This document shows positions 23,590-35,519 of a stretch of 64,000 nt of DNA, piece by piece (position 1 is the stretch's first letter; each line of letters opens with the position of its first letter). The notes under the pieces are model-generated. The model saw only the letters and a list, made by a program, of their open reading frames with translations. It was not told the DNA's origin and made no database searches. Made by a program: the position numbers and the translations under genes. Origin of the DNA: Melampsora larici-populina 98AG31 (lineage: Eukaryota > Basidiomycota > Pucciniomycetes > Pucciniales > Melampsoraceae); contig NW_006768770.1 in assembly GCF_000204055.1 (NCBI RefSeq), forward strand, positions 1,689,589 to 1,753,588, given 5' to 3'.

Positions 23590-24165
23590 ACTTGTGGGGT
23601 TGGAGCTCGCCAGATTTGGGCTGGATGATCAATAAAGATTCTAGATTCTCAAGAGCCAAGAGGACCTGTTGGTAATATTGGGAAATTGTTTCTCCAGAAT
23701 GTTGAAACCTCTCTGAGGTGAGAGCGTTTGAGCCAATGTTTCCAACAACAAAAAGAAAGATCATCACTTGTTCCATGACAGTGACATGTTTTGTATCCTC
23801 AAGCTGTCCTTTGAGATGTCTCAATAGGCCATTGAAAGCTCACCATGTAAATATTTGTGTAGCACGTGGACGTGCACATGCAAAAGACTTTTCTTAGACC
23901 CTGTAAAGACCCATCAAAGAGGTGCCACAACAGGTGCATCTTGCCCTTATCAACTGGGATGTTGAAAGTCAGTTGACCCCAGCTGATGACAAAGGATTCC
24001 GCAAATCCTATGAATAAACCACTATTCACAAAGGGTGCTCAACAACAATCTCAGTTGAAATCCAACCAAAAGACTTTGATATTTGTTTCAAAACTCTCCG
24101 TGTGTGCACGTCAAAGCACTACACAAATATTGACACGGTGGCTGCTTTGTTCATTTGACATAATT
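23590..24165 (-). pseudogene. HARBI1-like transposase N-terminus, interrupted
   Basis: Read on the minus strand after removing the nested MITE and one GCT, the frame gives MNKAAFNGLLRHLKG, then VMEQVMIFLFVVGN and RFQHSGETISQYYQQVL. These are the N-terminal helix-turn-helix blocks typical of PIF/Harbinger transposases (the ERFQHSGETVSRYF-type motif). The catalytic DDE nuclease would lie beyond the N gap and is not visible. The copy is dead because of the insertion. Confidence 0.75.
23841..24140. mobile_element. 300-bp MITE, copy 1, GCT target duplication, inside the transposase gene
   Basis: Terminal inverted repeats start CACCATGTAAATATTTGTGT (left) and CACCGTGTCAATATTTGTGT (right, complement), followed by the rule GTAGCACGT...CGTGCACA. 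GCT flanks both sides (23838-23840 and 24141-24143). A 299-bp relative with the same GCT duplication is at 32953-33251. The superfamily is unknown. Confidence 0.8.
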
Positions 24166-24620
24166 CTCAGAAGAGGACTGGACTTCCATCATAAACCTCA
24201 CACGCATACATAGCACCTATAAGTGCAGACATCTGACACAGAACTTTTGAGTGATTTGCTAGTTCAATATGGTCTCAAGCAGCACTGATGAGGAGCTCCA
24301 TTAATTCTTCATTGCTGTCTGATAAAGCTGACAATGACGAGGACAAGGAGGTCCATTGATCTTTGCCGGACAAAAAGTCAGAGTCTGACATGGTTTTGGG
24401 ATGAAGGTGTTAAGCTCAAGATGGCGGTCAACAGAGATTATGATGATTAAATTTGATCAAATCTGATCAAATTTTGTCAAATGTGAGTTGAATTATAAGG
24501 TACATTAATTAAAAAAATTCAAAAAAAGAGAAAATTTGAATTAACACATTTTATGGCAACAAAATGCACTCAATTTTCAGGTACATACATTAAATCAACT
24601 GATCCTGGCCAAACGTAGCC

Positions 24621-25370
24621 TAAATAGACACCCATACAAGGAACACTAAACATGTAAAACATAACTTCTTTCAGTAATAATCTTGTAGAACAACAATAGA
24701 AAAAATGACCTCAAAACTTGTTTTTTACATAACTATTTTTTTGTGAGAAATATAATAGTTAAGTAACCATCTTATGAACATGGCAAAAATTAAGTAAAAA
24801 CAATTAGCCAATAGCCTTGGCAACTGAAACTAGGATGGAGATGGAGGGGTTTAAAACTTGGATGATAAGGTCAATTGATGATGATAACTGAATTGGAAAT
24901 ATAAAGAGCATAAAAATTGGTAAAGAGAAAATATGATGTTTGAAAAGGAACAGTAAAACAGAATGATGTCATTTAGCCCAAGTTAAGATGATCATCCAAC
25001 CCAACCCAACAATTCCAACATTTTTCCAAAGTACCTGGCATTCCCAATATTCCAATCAGCAAATCACAAGTGACCTGCACCTATTACACTCTTTGTCCTG
25101 TCTTGAAGTAATAATAGGGGTGTGGTGTAGTCTGATTACCTATCCCTAGTTCTGATCAAGATAGCAAGAATTCTTGAGGCTTCATAGCTGACATATCCTG
25201 TAGGGTATTGCAAAGACTACAATAGGGATATACCAGGATCTCAAATATATTGCACTGTTTGTATGACAAGAGCTCATTGGTCCACAACTTGTAGCTTCTT
25301 ACGTATTTGCTTACTCATATTGTTACATGTCATGTAGGCTCTTGAAACTCGGCCATTCGTAGTGATATTA
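24621..25370. other. Intergenic region, no gene seen
   Basis: AT-rich sequence between the Harbinger-type element and the 207-bp foldback MITE. No coding frame or repeat structure was recognised. Confidence 0.5.
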
Positions 25371-25577
25371 GGGGGTTTCAAGTTTGTTTGTTTTTTGCGT
25401 AAAATTTATAAATTCGGACAAGTTGTCCGTAAAAAAAATTCTGCGTAAAACCAACGTATTTTTAAAAGCGGGACACCTTTTTAGGTGTCCCGCTTTAAAA
25501 AATTTACGCATATTTTACAACAACGGGCAAGTTGTTGTAGCGTAAAAATACGTAAAAATCTGCAACTTGAAACCCCC
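25371..25577. mobile_element. Foldback MITE, 207 bp, TATTA target duplication
   Basis: Ends GGGGGTTTCAAGTT and AACTTGAAACCCCC are inverted repeats, flanked by TATTA (25366-25370 and 25578-25582). The centre is a 12-bp perfect hairpin, AAGCGGGACACC and its complement, and both arms carry several GCGTAAA steps. A related but larger element lies at 32753-33326. Confidence 0.8.
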
Positions 25578-25637
25578 TATTAGTCTACCATCCCCTCCTG
25601 ATTAGCAAACCATGATTCTTAGTTAGATTCATTGGCA

Positions 25638-25910
25638 TCAACTTATCAGTCTGCTGATTGTAAGATTCCCTACAGCTACATATTCGGTCTGAATTTTGCC
25701 CTCATGAATGTGACGTCCTCTGTGGTGCAAGGACAAACTTACGTAGGTATGATCTATACCTCTTGCTTTGGCTCTTACATTGGCTGACATACCACAGCAA
25801 TGAGCAATGGATGAACGTAAGATTTCATGACTCAAACTTGGAATTTCTTGCATCTTCTCCCTCTGAGGTACATATACATTTTGCATAATAGTTTCATTTC
25901 TTTTTTTCAT
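25638..25910 (-). CDS. Possible small gene or exon of unknown function
   Basis: An open frame of 90 residues starts at a true ATG (25910), 62 bp downstream of the p24 stop. It includes the segment EIPSLSHEILRSSIAHCCGM, which looks like normal protein, then HTYVSLSLHHRGRHIHEG. A GTAAGT near 25743 may be a splice donor, so the real C-terminus may differ. No family recognised. Confidence 0.25.
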   Translation of the reverse strand: MKKRNETIMQNVYVPQREKMQEIPSLSHEILRSSIAHCCGMSANVRAKARGIDHTYVSLSLHHRGRHIHEGKIQTEYVAVGNLTISRLIS

Positions 25911-25972
25911 TACACTCGAACGTACTTTCCCGGGGAATTGAAACTGTTGATCCCAGAATGCAAGAAAGACAA

Positions 25973-27191
25973 TTAGTCAACCTTCTGCTCATAACAGAGA
26001 AAAGATCTGACCAGTGCGCCAAGAAAAAGAAAGACGCACAATTTCCGCACAATGAATACTTGCGTGAATGACATTCCGATCAACAACAGACTGGTACCAA
26101 TATTCACATAAAACTGGGCGGGGATAGGCAGAGTAAGAGAAGAACAAAACTTGTCGATAGATGTGATCATAACAAGGCCCAAAGCCGATCACTCACAATT
26201 CGATCCCGAGTATCTTTAACTGTCGAGACGTTCCTATTTTCACGAGTTCTGTCAGTGACAAAAATGAAAACAGTTGAAGTAAGCAACTCGTTCGAAAGGG
26301 CGTCCAAGTGATCACAAGCTACGAGTGAAACATCATTTCAAATTACCTGAAGTATTTTTGTGTACGCTGGATGTTACTGAGACTACCACTAAGCTTGTAG
26401 ATACTGTCCTCAAGGCTGCTAGTTTGTTCCGTGATACTCGTAGGCTTGGCAGGTGCCACAGGTCTCGGCTCGTTTTCGACCATGATGTCAAAATCGACAA
26501 ACTTTTCACTGAACGACGACATATCATTGTGGAAACAGAAAGAGTACTCTCCAACAGCATTGGCGGTAAAGATATAATCCCCTTGCCTTTCCTTCTCACC
26601 CTCAATCACAATCATATCATGTGGGTCAGTGATGGTCCAGTCAATATCGAACGCTCCACCCGATTGAACCGCGAAGTAAAAGCCGACCTAGAGTAAGATA
26701 GAATCACCCAATTTCTAGTTAGCCCTACATCACTTGGTAATCAGGATATAGCAGAGGAACATGACGTGTAGGCGATCAACGATCTGAATTCGGCTGACTT
26801 TCTCATGTAATTTGTCCACCCAAGCATAGAAGCAAAGTCGTTCACCAATGGCGACGTTAGTTGTAAGCGCCGACGCATCAACTTGTAACAATAAGACCGA
26901 AGAGAGAATGAGGATGGATAGCCAGCCAAAGAAAACGTTGGGAAGCCTGCTCGAAAAACCTCTCCGGCAGTCAAGGCGTATAGAAGGTTGAGATGAGTGA
27001 GACGAGGCTATGGACCGATCAAGATTCTTGAGATTTTTTTGAAGTGAGTAGCACGCTGACGACTCTCGCAGATGCTGAGAGGGCTGGGTGTGTCGAATTG
27101 GGCTTCGAGCTACATGCTTGCCCGTATTGCACGCCATTAAAGTCGTTCCATTCGAGGGTGTTTTACTGTCTTTCATAGTGAATTGAGGCAT
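25973..27191 (-). CDS. p24/emp24 family (GOLD-domain) ER-Golgi cargo receptor, four exons
   Basis: p24 proteins cycle between ER and Golgi in COPI/COPII vesicles and help to select cargo. Exons 27191-26799, 26687-26347, 26248-26197 and 26113-25973 join in frame (introns 111, 98 and 83 nt). After a signal-like segment (FFGWLSILILSSVLLLQVDA) comes the GOLD domain with its conserved Cys pair (ERLCFYAW, EYSFCFHND), the GAFDIDWTITDPHD block, and a coiled-coil linker (SITEQTSSLEDSIYKLSGSL). The last exon gives the transmembrane helix (NIGTSLLLIGMSFTQVFIV) and a short tail without a dilysine. The annotated ATG would put about 85 residues before the signal segment, which is odd for this family. The true start or an additional 5' intron is therefore unresolved. 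The family call is very strong. Confidence 0.9.
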
Positions 27192-28950
27192 GATGTATAG
27201 AGTTGCAGGTTGGAATGCTCCGTGTGATGTTGAGAAACCACTGTGACTGAGGGATGAGGGGACCTTGACTTTGGACAGAAATCAGATCGGTGGTTTGCTG
27301 CCAACTGCTCTATCGCTTGCGGTGGCCAAACAATGACACGTGGAAAATGTGACATCCAACGAAAAACAAATGACACCTCAGCTGAATGCCCTTGGCATTA
27401 CGTGACAGTCCCAATTTGCTTTGAATGTCAGGGAATCTGCCAACGAGCCGTGTGAAATTTCTGAAGTCTTTTGCTGAAAATTTAAAATTTCAGGACACAG
27501 CTGATTAAACCGCACCATCTTTGAATATTCAACGTGGTGCATCTTCGTCACCTATATCATCCTTTTATGTTCACAGTTCAAGCAAGCTGCCCGCAAGAGC
27601 TTCCTAGCGGTAGAAACTTTTAAACCACAGTTCGAATTATGCGGTGTCGGAAATCAATAATGGTGAACCATCTATCCAGTACATTGGCAAGGAAAGCTTA
27701 ACCGAAGCACTTTTTGTGAAGAACATAATCAAGGGATACCTTCCTTCTAGCTGCTGCAACCAAAATCGGACAAAATCAATCAACAATGGCTACACCCCCA
27801 TCATTCCTACATCTTCCTGTTTCGAAAATTTCCTTTAATCACAGCACCCGATGGCCAGGGACTAGTCCATCTAGATCCCACAGGTGTCTTAGGAATCCTG
27901 CCCACATCTGATGAACCTCGTAGTTTCTTGCATCTGTTTCGAAGCTCATAACTATTTACGATCCCGGAATGCCGTGAAGTGTGCAGCCGGTTTTTGTGCA
28001 TATAGATGCAGAACAGATAATCTTGGCAAATGCAATTTCTTTGAGCATATTTAGTCTCACAAGATGTGACAATATTTGGTTTTTTCAAGGCTTTGCGCTG
28101 GAGTGTTTTTCGGTTTTCTTTGACCTACTTATCTTTCTCTGTCTTGCAAGTCAGCTCGTCTTCATTTTCATTCCTGATAGATCGTGTTATATCATATTTT
28201 GAACGAATATGGTGTTATTTCCTCAATGAAGGAATGTACTGGGAACTTAAGTATGCTGATTGATTGTGTTGTTGGTTTTGAATGTCAAGAAATAAGATGG
28301 ATTTTTCTTCTTTTCATTCGTGTTTTGAGTGTGTGTGCTGAATGATTGTTTTGATGTAAACCTGGGTGTCAAATTTCTTTTCCTCATCGGAAAGAAATCT
28401 GTATACAACATGTCATTTTTCATCCAGTTATCTCCATGTTTTTTGTAGTCTGACCTTCATTTTTGCTTTTCTCTTTTTATTGGAATCTTATAATCTTGTT
28501 GTTCTTTTCGACTGATCTTTTCATATCTGACGGGTAAGTTTCACTTACGGTCGTGGTCGTCAGAATTTCTCGATCCTGATTCTCACGACGCTCCCGTTTT
28601 TCCCAGGTTGCCCTTGTGTTTGTATACAAGATCTTATCTTTACCTTTTATCATACACTTGATCAAATACCTTGAGTGATCCTTGGTCAAGGAAAGCCGGA
28701 ATATACGCAGAACCTTGAGGCTTGACCGACCTGCGCGGCTAAATACCCCATGAATATGACGTATCACTAGTTGGGAAGATTAGGGTGGTATATCTCAAAC
28801 ATCCCATCATGGGTGCTGGTAGCCCGAATTGACACACGAATAAGGCTCCTATCATAAAACGACCTCTTGAATCCCGAGGGTTTTGGGAGCAGTGTGGTAC
28901 AGCCTACAGGTCTCAAGACAAGTACCAGAGATCAACTCCATACAATGCCC
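27192..28950. other. Region with unresolved short coding-like pieces, no assembled gene
   Basis: Short coding-like pieces on the + strand (near 27576-27655, and 27840-27950 encoding GLVHLDPTGVLGILP) could be exons of a small gene. No consistent frame, start or splice set could be built, and no family is recognised. The rest is AT-rich intergenic sequence. Confidence 0.3.
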
Positions 28951-28957
28951 ACAGCCA

Positions 28958-28968
28958 TTTATATAATA
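28958..28968 (+). promoter_or_regulatory. TATA box of the secreted-protein gene at 29027
   Basis: TTTATATAATA lies about 60 bp upstream of the ATG at 29027, in a stretch followed by a C/T-rich segment, as expected for a fungal core promoter. Position and sequence only; no experimental support. Confidence 0.45.
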
Positions 28969-29026
28969 AGAGGTCGCAGAGTGCTCATCACCTCCTGCTC
29001 AACCTTCGCCTCATCAATCTGAAAAT

Positions 29027-31752
29027 ATGCGTTCAACTTATCTAAGTTTTATCCATTCATGCCTCCTGGCTTTCATTTATACCGCCGATTCAAATTTGTT
29101 GACGACGTATGCTTCCCCCAAGTCAATCTCGCGATCACTTGTCAACACCCCCTTACGGGGGAAGAAATACAAACGTGAATTGTCTTCAAATGTTGCTGAA
29201 CTTCCAGGAACGGTGGAAAGTCTTGAAAGATTGACTTTGAAAGGAACGCAATTTTCGGATAAAAATCCGCATATAACTCAAAGTCGTTCTACATCGTCCC
29301 CGAGTAGTGTGGGAAGCGCCCCTGCATCGCAAGGTGAGTATCTGACGATCCCCTCTAGAGATCCAAGGGAACATCTCGTAATGATCTTGGACCATCTTCT
29401 TGATTTATAGCGATCCTGGATTGGCATCCTACAACTAATTTCCCGGACCCTTCCGAGCATTTCAATGCTATGAATGACCACCTTTGTGTCGGTCTTCACA
29501 GCTATGCTTCTGAACGCACTCGACGCCCCACTATTTCAGAACTGTTTGCAACTTCGAAATCACACATAGCTCATGAGGATGCGACTTTGGAGCGTCTCAT
29601 TCCGGCAACCCTCGAGGTGAAGCTTCAGGATATCATTAATTCCGGTGATAAGGAGTGGTATAAAGATCAAAAAGTCCTCAATTCTTGGAAGAAGATCGGT
29701 GTTGAAGCCGAGCACAAGGAATTACTTATAGTCGTGGGCGAAGCTGTACAGATTTGGTCTAATGATTTCTTAAAAACAATGGAGAAATGGACACCAGATT
29801 TCAGGACGATATGGCCTAGTTTACCCCTCAAGACGGTCCCAGGAGCAACACAACTGACCAAGTCAACACCATTAAAAAACCTTGAAATGCTCTCCCGTGC
29901 GCTGTCATCCGTTGACCTCGAGATTAAGGAAAAAGTCTATGCTTGGTATCGTCGGATAATGGGTGGAAAAAACTTTGACAATAGGCTTATGTTCTTGAAG
30001 GAGAATCATAACAGAATAGGAGAAGAAATTGCCCAGGCATTGGTCGATAGCTTTTCAGCGTTGTTATACGATAGGGAAAGCATTTCCAGACACCTAGCTT
30101 TGCTTGAAGAGGTCTCTGACTTATACCCTGGGATCCGTGCCAAATTTGTGGCGCGAGTGGTAGCGATGCGAGACCAAGCCAAAGCTGAAGACAAATACAG
30201 GTTCCGCAAAGCGGTGTTCCACATCGATGATTCTGCCGCCTCACTCGAAACTTATAATTATCTCGAAAAAAATATGAAGAAAGTTGACGACTGGCCTTAC
30301 TGGTCTTACGACGAAGCAGTTGAAATCCATAACAGGCAGCCTAGTTTTTCAAGATCAATCTATCAGCTGCCGTTAAAGGAACCTTTCTATCAAACGCGGC
30401 TTGCCCAAGCGGAGTCTTTTAAAGATGGACTTGTTGGTAAAACAGTTGATTTGATGCGCAAAATCATGCGAGAGGATAAGTCTAAATCTGTCTTACTGGA
30501 GCTGCAATGGTTACGTGACATCTTGGAAAGGCTCAATTTAGCTGACAGAAAAGCGATACATGAAGATGCTCAATTCATACTAGCACTAAAAGAACGTGAA
30601 TATTACGAATCATTCTCGCGGGGTTGCATCGAGGCTGTACAATTCACATCACAGGAGCTAGCGGATATTTTTGTACTTAGGCATAGCTTTACTTCGTCGC
30701 AAGCGCTTGAAGCTCTCTTTACTATTCAACATATGAAATCGGCTCCTAGCTCTTATCACGCAGCGGTTCTGAAAGTGCGACAACAGATGAGGTCAAAGCA
30801 CTACATGGATTTTGATCAAAAGTATGAATGGCTACAAGATTTATCTCAATCAGCGGCGGTCAACATGCTTGCAACAAACTACAAAAACTTCATTTCAATC
30901 TCAGAGAAACCTTCCTTTTCATCAATCACGGGCTTGGAACAAAATTTAATATTCCACAACTTTGATTTGATATATGAGAATAACCCGAGGATCAAGAAGA
31001 AAATATTGTCGCAAGTCAGAGAAATCGTTGGACCAACAAGTATGACAAAAGTTGCTAAGATTATACGATCGTCCTTGCGTCAGGTTTGGACTCGGGACAC
31101 TTGGAACATTTTTGTCGACGGAAAATTAGGTTATAGTCAGGAAGATCCCATCTATCACGAGATATATAAGTTAGGCAAAGTCATCCAGTTAGGAAAGGAG
31201 TGGCCCTCTTTTTCTGAAAATGGGGCCAAAGAAGCGTATGCAACGTACAAGAACATTCACAATGAAGTAAAGCTCACTGTTCAAAGTATCTTGAATGCGG
31301 AATTTAATGAACGTGTAAGGCTGTTGGCTTTCGCCGCTAAAAGAGAAAAAAACTTTTCACCGGATGATGGTTCCAGTACGAGTTTTGATCAACTGACGAG
31401 TAGTGATCAGATATCACAATGGTCACGTCAAGGTCTGACGGCCACAGTGATGCTAGAGCTGGTAAAGGCGCTTAGATTGGAAAACAAAAAATCTGCGGCT
31501 GGTGAGAGCTGGCGACTTATCGCAGACAGTGAGGTTTTAACATGGCTAAAGTTCTTTGAGACTCCGGAGGGCAAAAATAGTATCGAACTCAAAGAGCTTT
31601 CTCGCCTCTTTGAGAAATTATCTTCGACCGAGTTAGAACTCCGGCTTTGGCAGGTACGGGAAAAGATAGTGAGTTCATCTCCAAAATCCTTCGATCGTAT
31701 TCTGATTGTCTTCAAAACGCTGATGATCTCATTACTTTGGTGCATCCGATAG
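29027..31752 (+). CDS. Large secreted protein of unknown family, two exons
   Basis: Exon 1 (29027-29333) encodes a signal peptide (MRSTYLSFIHSCLLAFIYTA) and a Ser-rich linker. A 77-nt intron (GTGAGT...TTATAG, 29334-29410) joins in phase 1 to a long exon with no internal stop, giving 882 residues. The body is rich in charged, amphipathic helices with regularly spaced Trp/Leu (for example GDKEWYKDQKVLNSWKKIG and LELQWLRDILERLNLADRK); there is no transmembrane segment and few cysteines. No domain recognised. Near the C-terminus a different frame (from about 31680 to 31786) looks at least as coding-like (LITLVHPIGISNFPTSY), so a 3' intron or a frameshift is possible and the last ~20 residues are uncertain. 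It does not obviously resemble the secreted protein at 9210-12065. A role at the host interface is conjecture. Confidence 0.75.
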
Positions 31753-32752
31753 GAATATCAAATTTCCCAACCTCATACATGAACTGGTAATTATAGCTTT
31801 GACAAAAAAGGCATCTTTGTGATTGCTTAACCGAATAATAGTATCAATCACAGGCGTACCAGACAAAAGAAGTGGGGCAAAGTTCACCTCAACGTAGTTT
31901 CGAGTTGAGAGTGGGCCCTTTGTTCAAGACTTCGAGTACAGATCTATTTGATGAGCTCCTTGTGGATTTGTGATGGTATACTTTTCTCGAACTCTTAATG
32001 TTCTTTTTTTTGACTTGTCCTATTTTTTTCTTTTGCTTGTCTATCTTGGTCAATTTGCATTTTGTGAGCAGATATTTTCTGACTTGATAGCTTCCTTCAG
32101 TCATCAAACCTTTCCAGTGATAAAGCCTGTGGAAGTCTGTATAACTGCATCGAATATAACTTGTACAACTCCTAATTCTTACACCTCCTGTTCTCGTTTA
32201 TTTCTATTCACAGGAAAATAGATAGGCAATTGAACTCTTGTTTTTTTCAAGTATTGATATCTTATAATCTTCTTAAAGCCGCTTCACAAGACTTTCGTAC
32301 TGGATGATCAAAACTGAGTGTCTAATGAGGATTTATTTCACAGAGATTTCTGTAGGTCTGGTGTGCTTTCGAATTGATGGGATCAAGGGAAACGCAACGA
32401 GTTGCTTGGAATGTGGGATCAAAGTTATGTAACTTTGAGATCAACGATCATATAGCCCATTCAAGTCTGGCTCGCAGCTTAGAGGAAAACGCGCTGCGCT
32501 GCGAGTTTCTGTCTCACTTTTTGTAGACATCCGATTCTGATGTGCCTCAACCTTAGTGGCTCTCTACTCAAACACTGTGGAATCAAAGCTCAACTCTTTG
32601 CCTCAAATATGATGAGCCATTTTGAGGGAAAATATAAAGGAGATTATCCATGGCATTTTAAGGTTTGTCTGGTGAATATAACAAAGATAATCGCAGGAGG
32701 ATTAAAAGCAATGGACTACTTGGAACTACTACATGAATTGGTGAGCTTAATA
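31753..32752. other. Region without a supportable gene
   Basis: Two short open frames (31970-32221 with a hydrophobic stretch and several Cys, and 32540-32899) have no recognisable features and weak context. Nothing else is seen. Confidence 0.35.
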
Positions 32753-33326
32753 GGGGGGCTCAGGTCAAAGTGTTTTACTACTTTTACCGTAAAAAACTTT
32801 TCCCAATTTCATAAAATTTACGCAAAATTTTATGCAATTGGGAAAAGTTATACAACATCCCAAATTGTTTACGCAAATTTGCGTAAATTTACTGCTTAGA
32901 AGGAGATCCAAAAGAATTTTTTACGGTCCTTTTTTACAAATTGGGAAAAGCTCACCATGTAAATATCTGTGTAGCACGTCGACGTGCACACACGAAAGAC
33001 TCTCCGTAGAACCTGTAACAACCCATCAAAGAGGTGCCACATCAAGCGCATCTTCCCCTTATCACCTGGGAGGTTGAAAGGCAGCTGACCCCTGCTGACA
33101 ACAAAGGATTATGCAAATCCTTTGAACACATCACAAAGCACAAAGGGTGCTCAACAGTAATCTCAGTCTCATTTCAACCAAAAGACTTTGAGATTTATTC
33201 CAAACTCTCAGTGTGTGCACGTCGACGTGCTACATGGATATTTACATGGTGGCTTTTACAGCACGGTACCGTAAAAAACTTTCCCCAATTTTTTAAGAGA
33301 ACGCAAATATTTTGACTTGAGCCCCC
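32753..33326. mobile_element. Foldback MITE carrying a nested MITE
   Basis: Ends GGGGGGCTCAGGTCAAA and (complement) GGGGGCTCAAGTCAAA with GCGTAAA/TTTACGC steps show it belongs to the same family as the 25371-25577 element. The flanks are TTAATA and TTATTA (one mismatch). The 299-bp CACCATG-type MITE sits inside it, so it is older than that insertion. Confidence 0.7.
32953..33251. mobile_element. 299-bp MITE, copy 2, GCT target duplication
   Basis: Same terminal inverted repeats as the copy at 23841-24140 (CACCATGTAAATATC, then GTAGCACGTCGACGTGCACACA on both ends) and the same GCT duplication (32950-32952 and 33252-33254). The interior is about 75-80% similar by eye, including the ACCCATCAAAGAGGTGCCAC block. 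Confidence 0.85.
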
Positions 33327-34900
33327 TTATTACCAGAAATCAAGATATTACATAAACTTAAATCCCTACCCCCCCCTTGAAACCTGTAAACATGAACTCT
33401 CGTCATAATTTCAGTGTTTCGGTGGGACAGGACATGTCAGCTTGACACTAGAAGTATGAGTAAAGTTGGTCTAGAATCAAATGACAGATACTTACAAAAT
33501 GTATTTTATCGAGCTTAGAAGAGATTCCTATCTGCTGAGAGAAATTATTTTTCAGTTCTTTGTAAGTAAAAAAGACTATAATTGGTGGTTATAGCTGTCT
33601 ATGGTGTGGTACAAAACCCACTGCCAGTATATCAAGAAGTGCACTCACTTAATGATCTGCCGAGGTGAATACGTAGAACGTAAAATGGTCCTGGGTAACG
33701 CTTTAGCGTTGATTTGATAAAACAAGCCTTTATCAAAAGATTTCTAGCCGGGATTGAAGGAACTTTAGTCGGATGGTTACTACCAAGCGATCTTTAGCGT
33801 CCTAGTTGATACAGATAGAAAAAAGATAAACGAAAAGGGAAAAGGAAATAGGTCCAAACAAAAGAACTAGTATGGAGCGATGAAGAATTCTAAATAAGGT
33901 TTCTTGAAAGCACTACTAGGTTATCTTTTCAACGGAAGGAGGAAAAAAAGTTATAATTTGATCTTCTTAACAGTAAAAGATAAAGATTTTTGTTTCTAAA
34001 TTTGGTTAATTGATAAGTCCATTAAAATCACCTTCACTATGAGTCTATATTGTTTCAAGTTTTCAGCTGAATCTTACTCATATATTGCATCTCAATTTGT
34101 GTCATACTTATTGGATTCCATTTATTGTATCTTAGAGTTTACCTTAGTTACAAAACCGTCTACGATATAGTCTAACAGGTCTTCTGCAGTTAAACTACAT
34201 GGTGTGTGGGGGGGGCCGGTAGGCCGCAGGTCTCATAACCGGGTAGGCTCTCTGCGAGGCGGGCGCAGGGGTGGGTGGGCAGGTCAAGAAAATTTTCGAT
34301 GAAAAAACTTGAAATGACTTGTTACCTCTGAGTTTCCTATAAGGTGATTGAGGTGGGATGAATGAATTTTCTACTAGAGGAAAATTTCAGGCTGTTCTTC
34401 GGAATTTCCACGTTAGTGGTGTGAGTCTGAATTATTCCTTCGGTACCTTCGTTCGGTACCGGCGGGTGACTCGTCTCGTTCATCCCCTCATTTCATGGAA
34501 CTAAACGGGTGCTGTCGTGCCTTCGGGCACCCGTTACATAGATCTAGTTTGTTAATTAAGGGTTTCTTGTGGTGCGTCATCAAACATATCTTGGACTAGT
34601 CCCTGATGTTGTAACAGGGCTAGCTGAGGGTATGCTTTGATACGCCTGGTTTAGTTAATTAATCCTTTCTGGTTGCCTTCTTTGAAGGTAGGGGTTCTTT
34701 TAGGTATTTTGATCACAAATGTAGAAGGATTTATTTTTTAGTTTGTTTCTTAAGTTCCTTTTTATTCTATAACTGTTTATTTAAAAACATTTCATTATAT
34801 TGCACTCTTGAAACTCGAGTGTAAGAGGTGTCTTGTTTATATACTTGTATATATATATATATATGTATTCTTTAAAATAATATGATAGTGCTATGTTTGT
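33327..34900. other. AT-rich region with a GC-rich hairpin cluster, no gene seen
   Basis: No coding frame is supported. A GC-rich island is at 34200-34290. Stem-loops are at 34440-34461 (CGGTACC / GGTACCG arms) and 34516-34533 (GTGCC-TTCG-GGCAC). A (TA)n run is at about 34847-34866. The origin is unknown. Confidence 0.4.
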
Positions 34901-35519
34901 TAGTCTATTAGAGTGTTATTTGCGCAGCAAAAACCTCTTCTGGCTGACAGGACAGGAACAGTGACATATCCGCCTTCAGTTCACCAGAGGTCACTGAACT
35001 AGAGGTGCACCCACGGAGTATGCTTTGTTTGCAATGCTCATTTTCCAACCTCCAAGCACCTCTATTTATACCTTTCAACTTCCCCCCAAAATAACAGCTT
35101 CCACACCACCGCGGCTTGCCACCACTCTGCGAACAATCAACCCATTTCATTTGATTTCATTCAATTTATTGAACTTGATACTTTTCAATACATCTCATCA
35201 ATCTCAAACAATAGCACTCACCGAGCTATTTCTCAATCCCCTCCACCTGACTTTTGATAAGCTCACCTTATTCCTTATTTTATGACGTCACCCCATACAT
35301 AATAACTTTTCTTCACATATCGACTCGCCTGATTGTTATTCAACACGTCCATTACTCACTCAATTCATATTCATCTGTTGCTGATTGACATCATTGCTTT
35401 TTGAAAGCACCTATTTTTTATTGATCCGCCTACATTTCCCATAAACTTCCCCTCCATCACCGCTTATCTTCAACAATTGACAATATCAAACTGCCTTTCA
35501 CGCTCAAATCCATTCTTTT

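Larger units (their letters stand above)
20743..24620. mobile_element. PIF/Harbinger-type DNA transposon, 3.9 kb, degenerate
   Basis: Left end GGCTATGTTTGGCTAGG; right end complement GGCTACGTTTGGCCAGG. The flanks are TGA (20740-20742) and TAA (24621-24623), a 3-bp duplication with one mismatch. Inside are a + strand ORF with one stop (21128-21616), an HSP70-like fragment (22576-22704), and a minus-strand transposase N-terminus broken by a gap and by a nested 300-bp MITE. Two ORFs plus a 3-bp TWA target duplication is the expected PIF/Harbinger layout. Confidence 0.65.
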
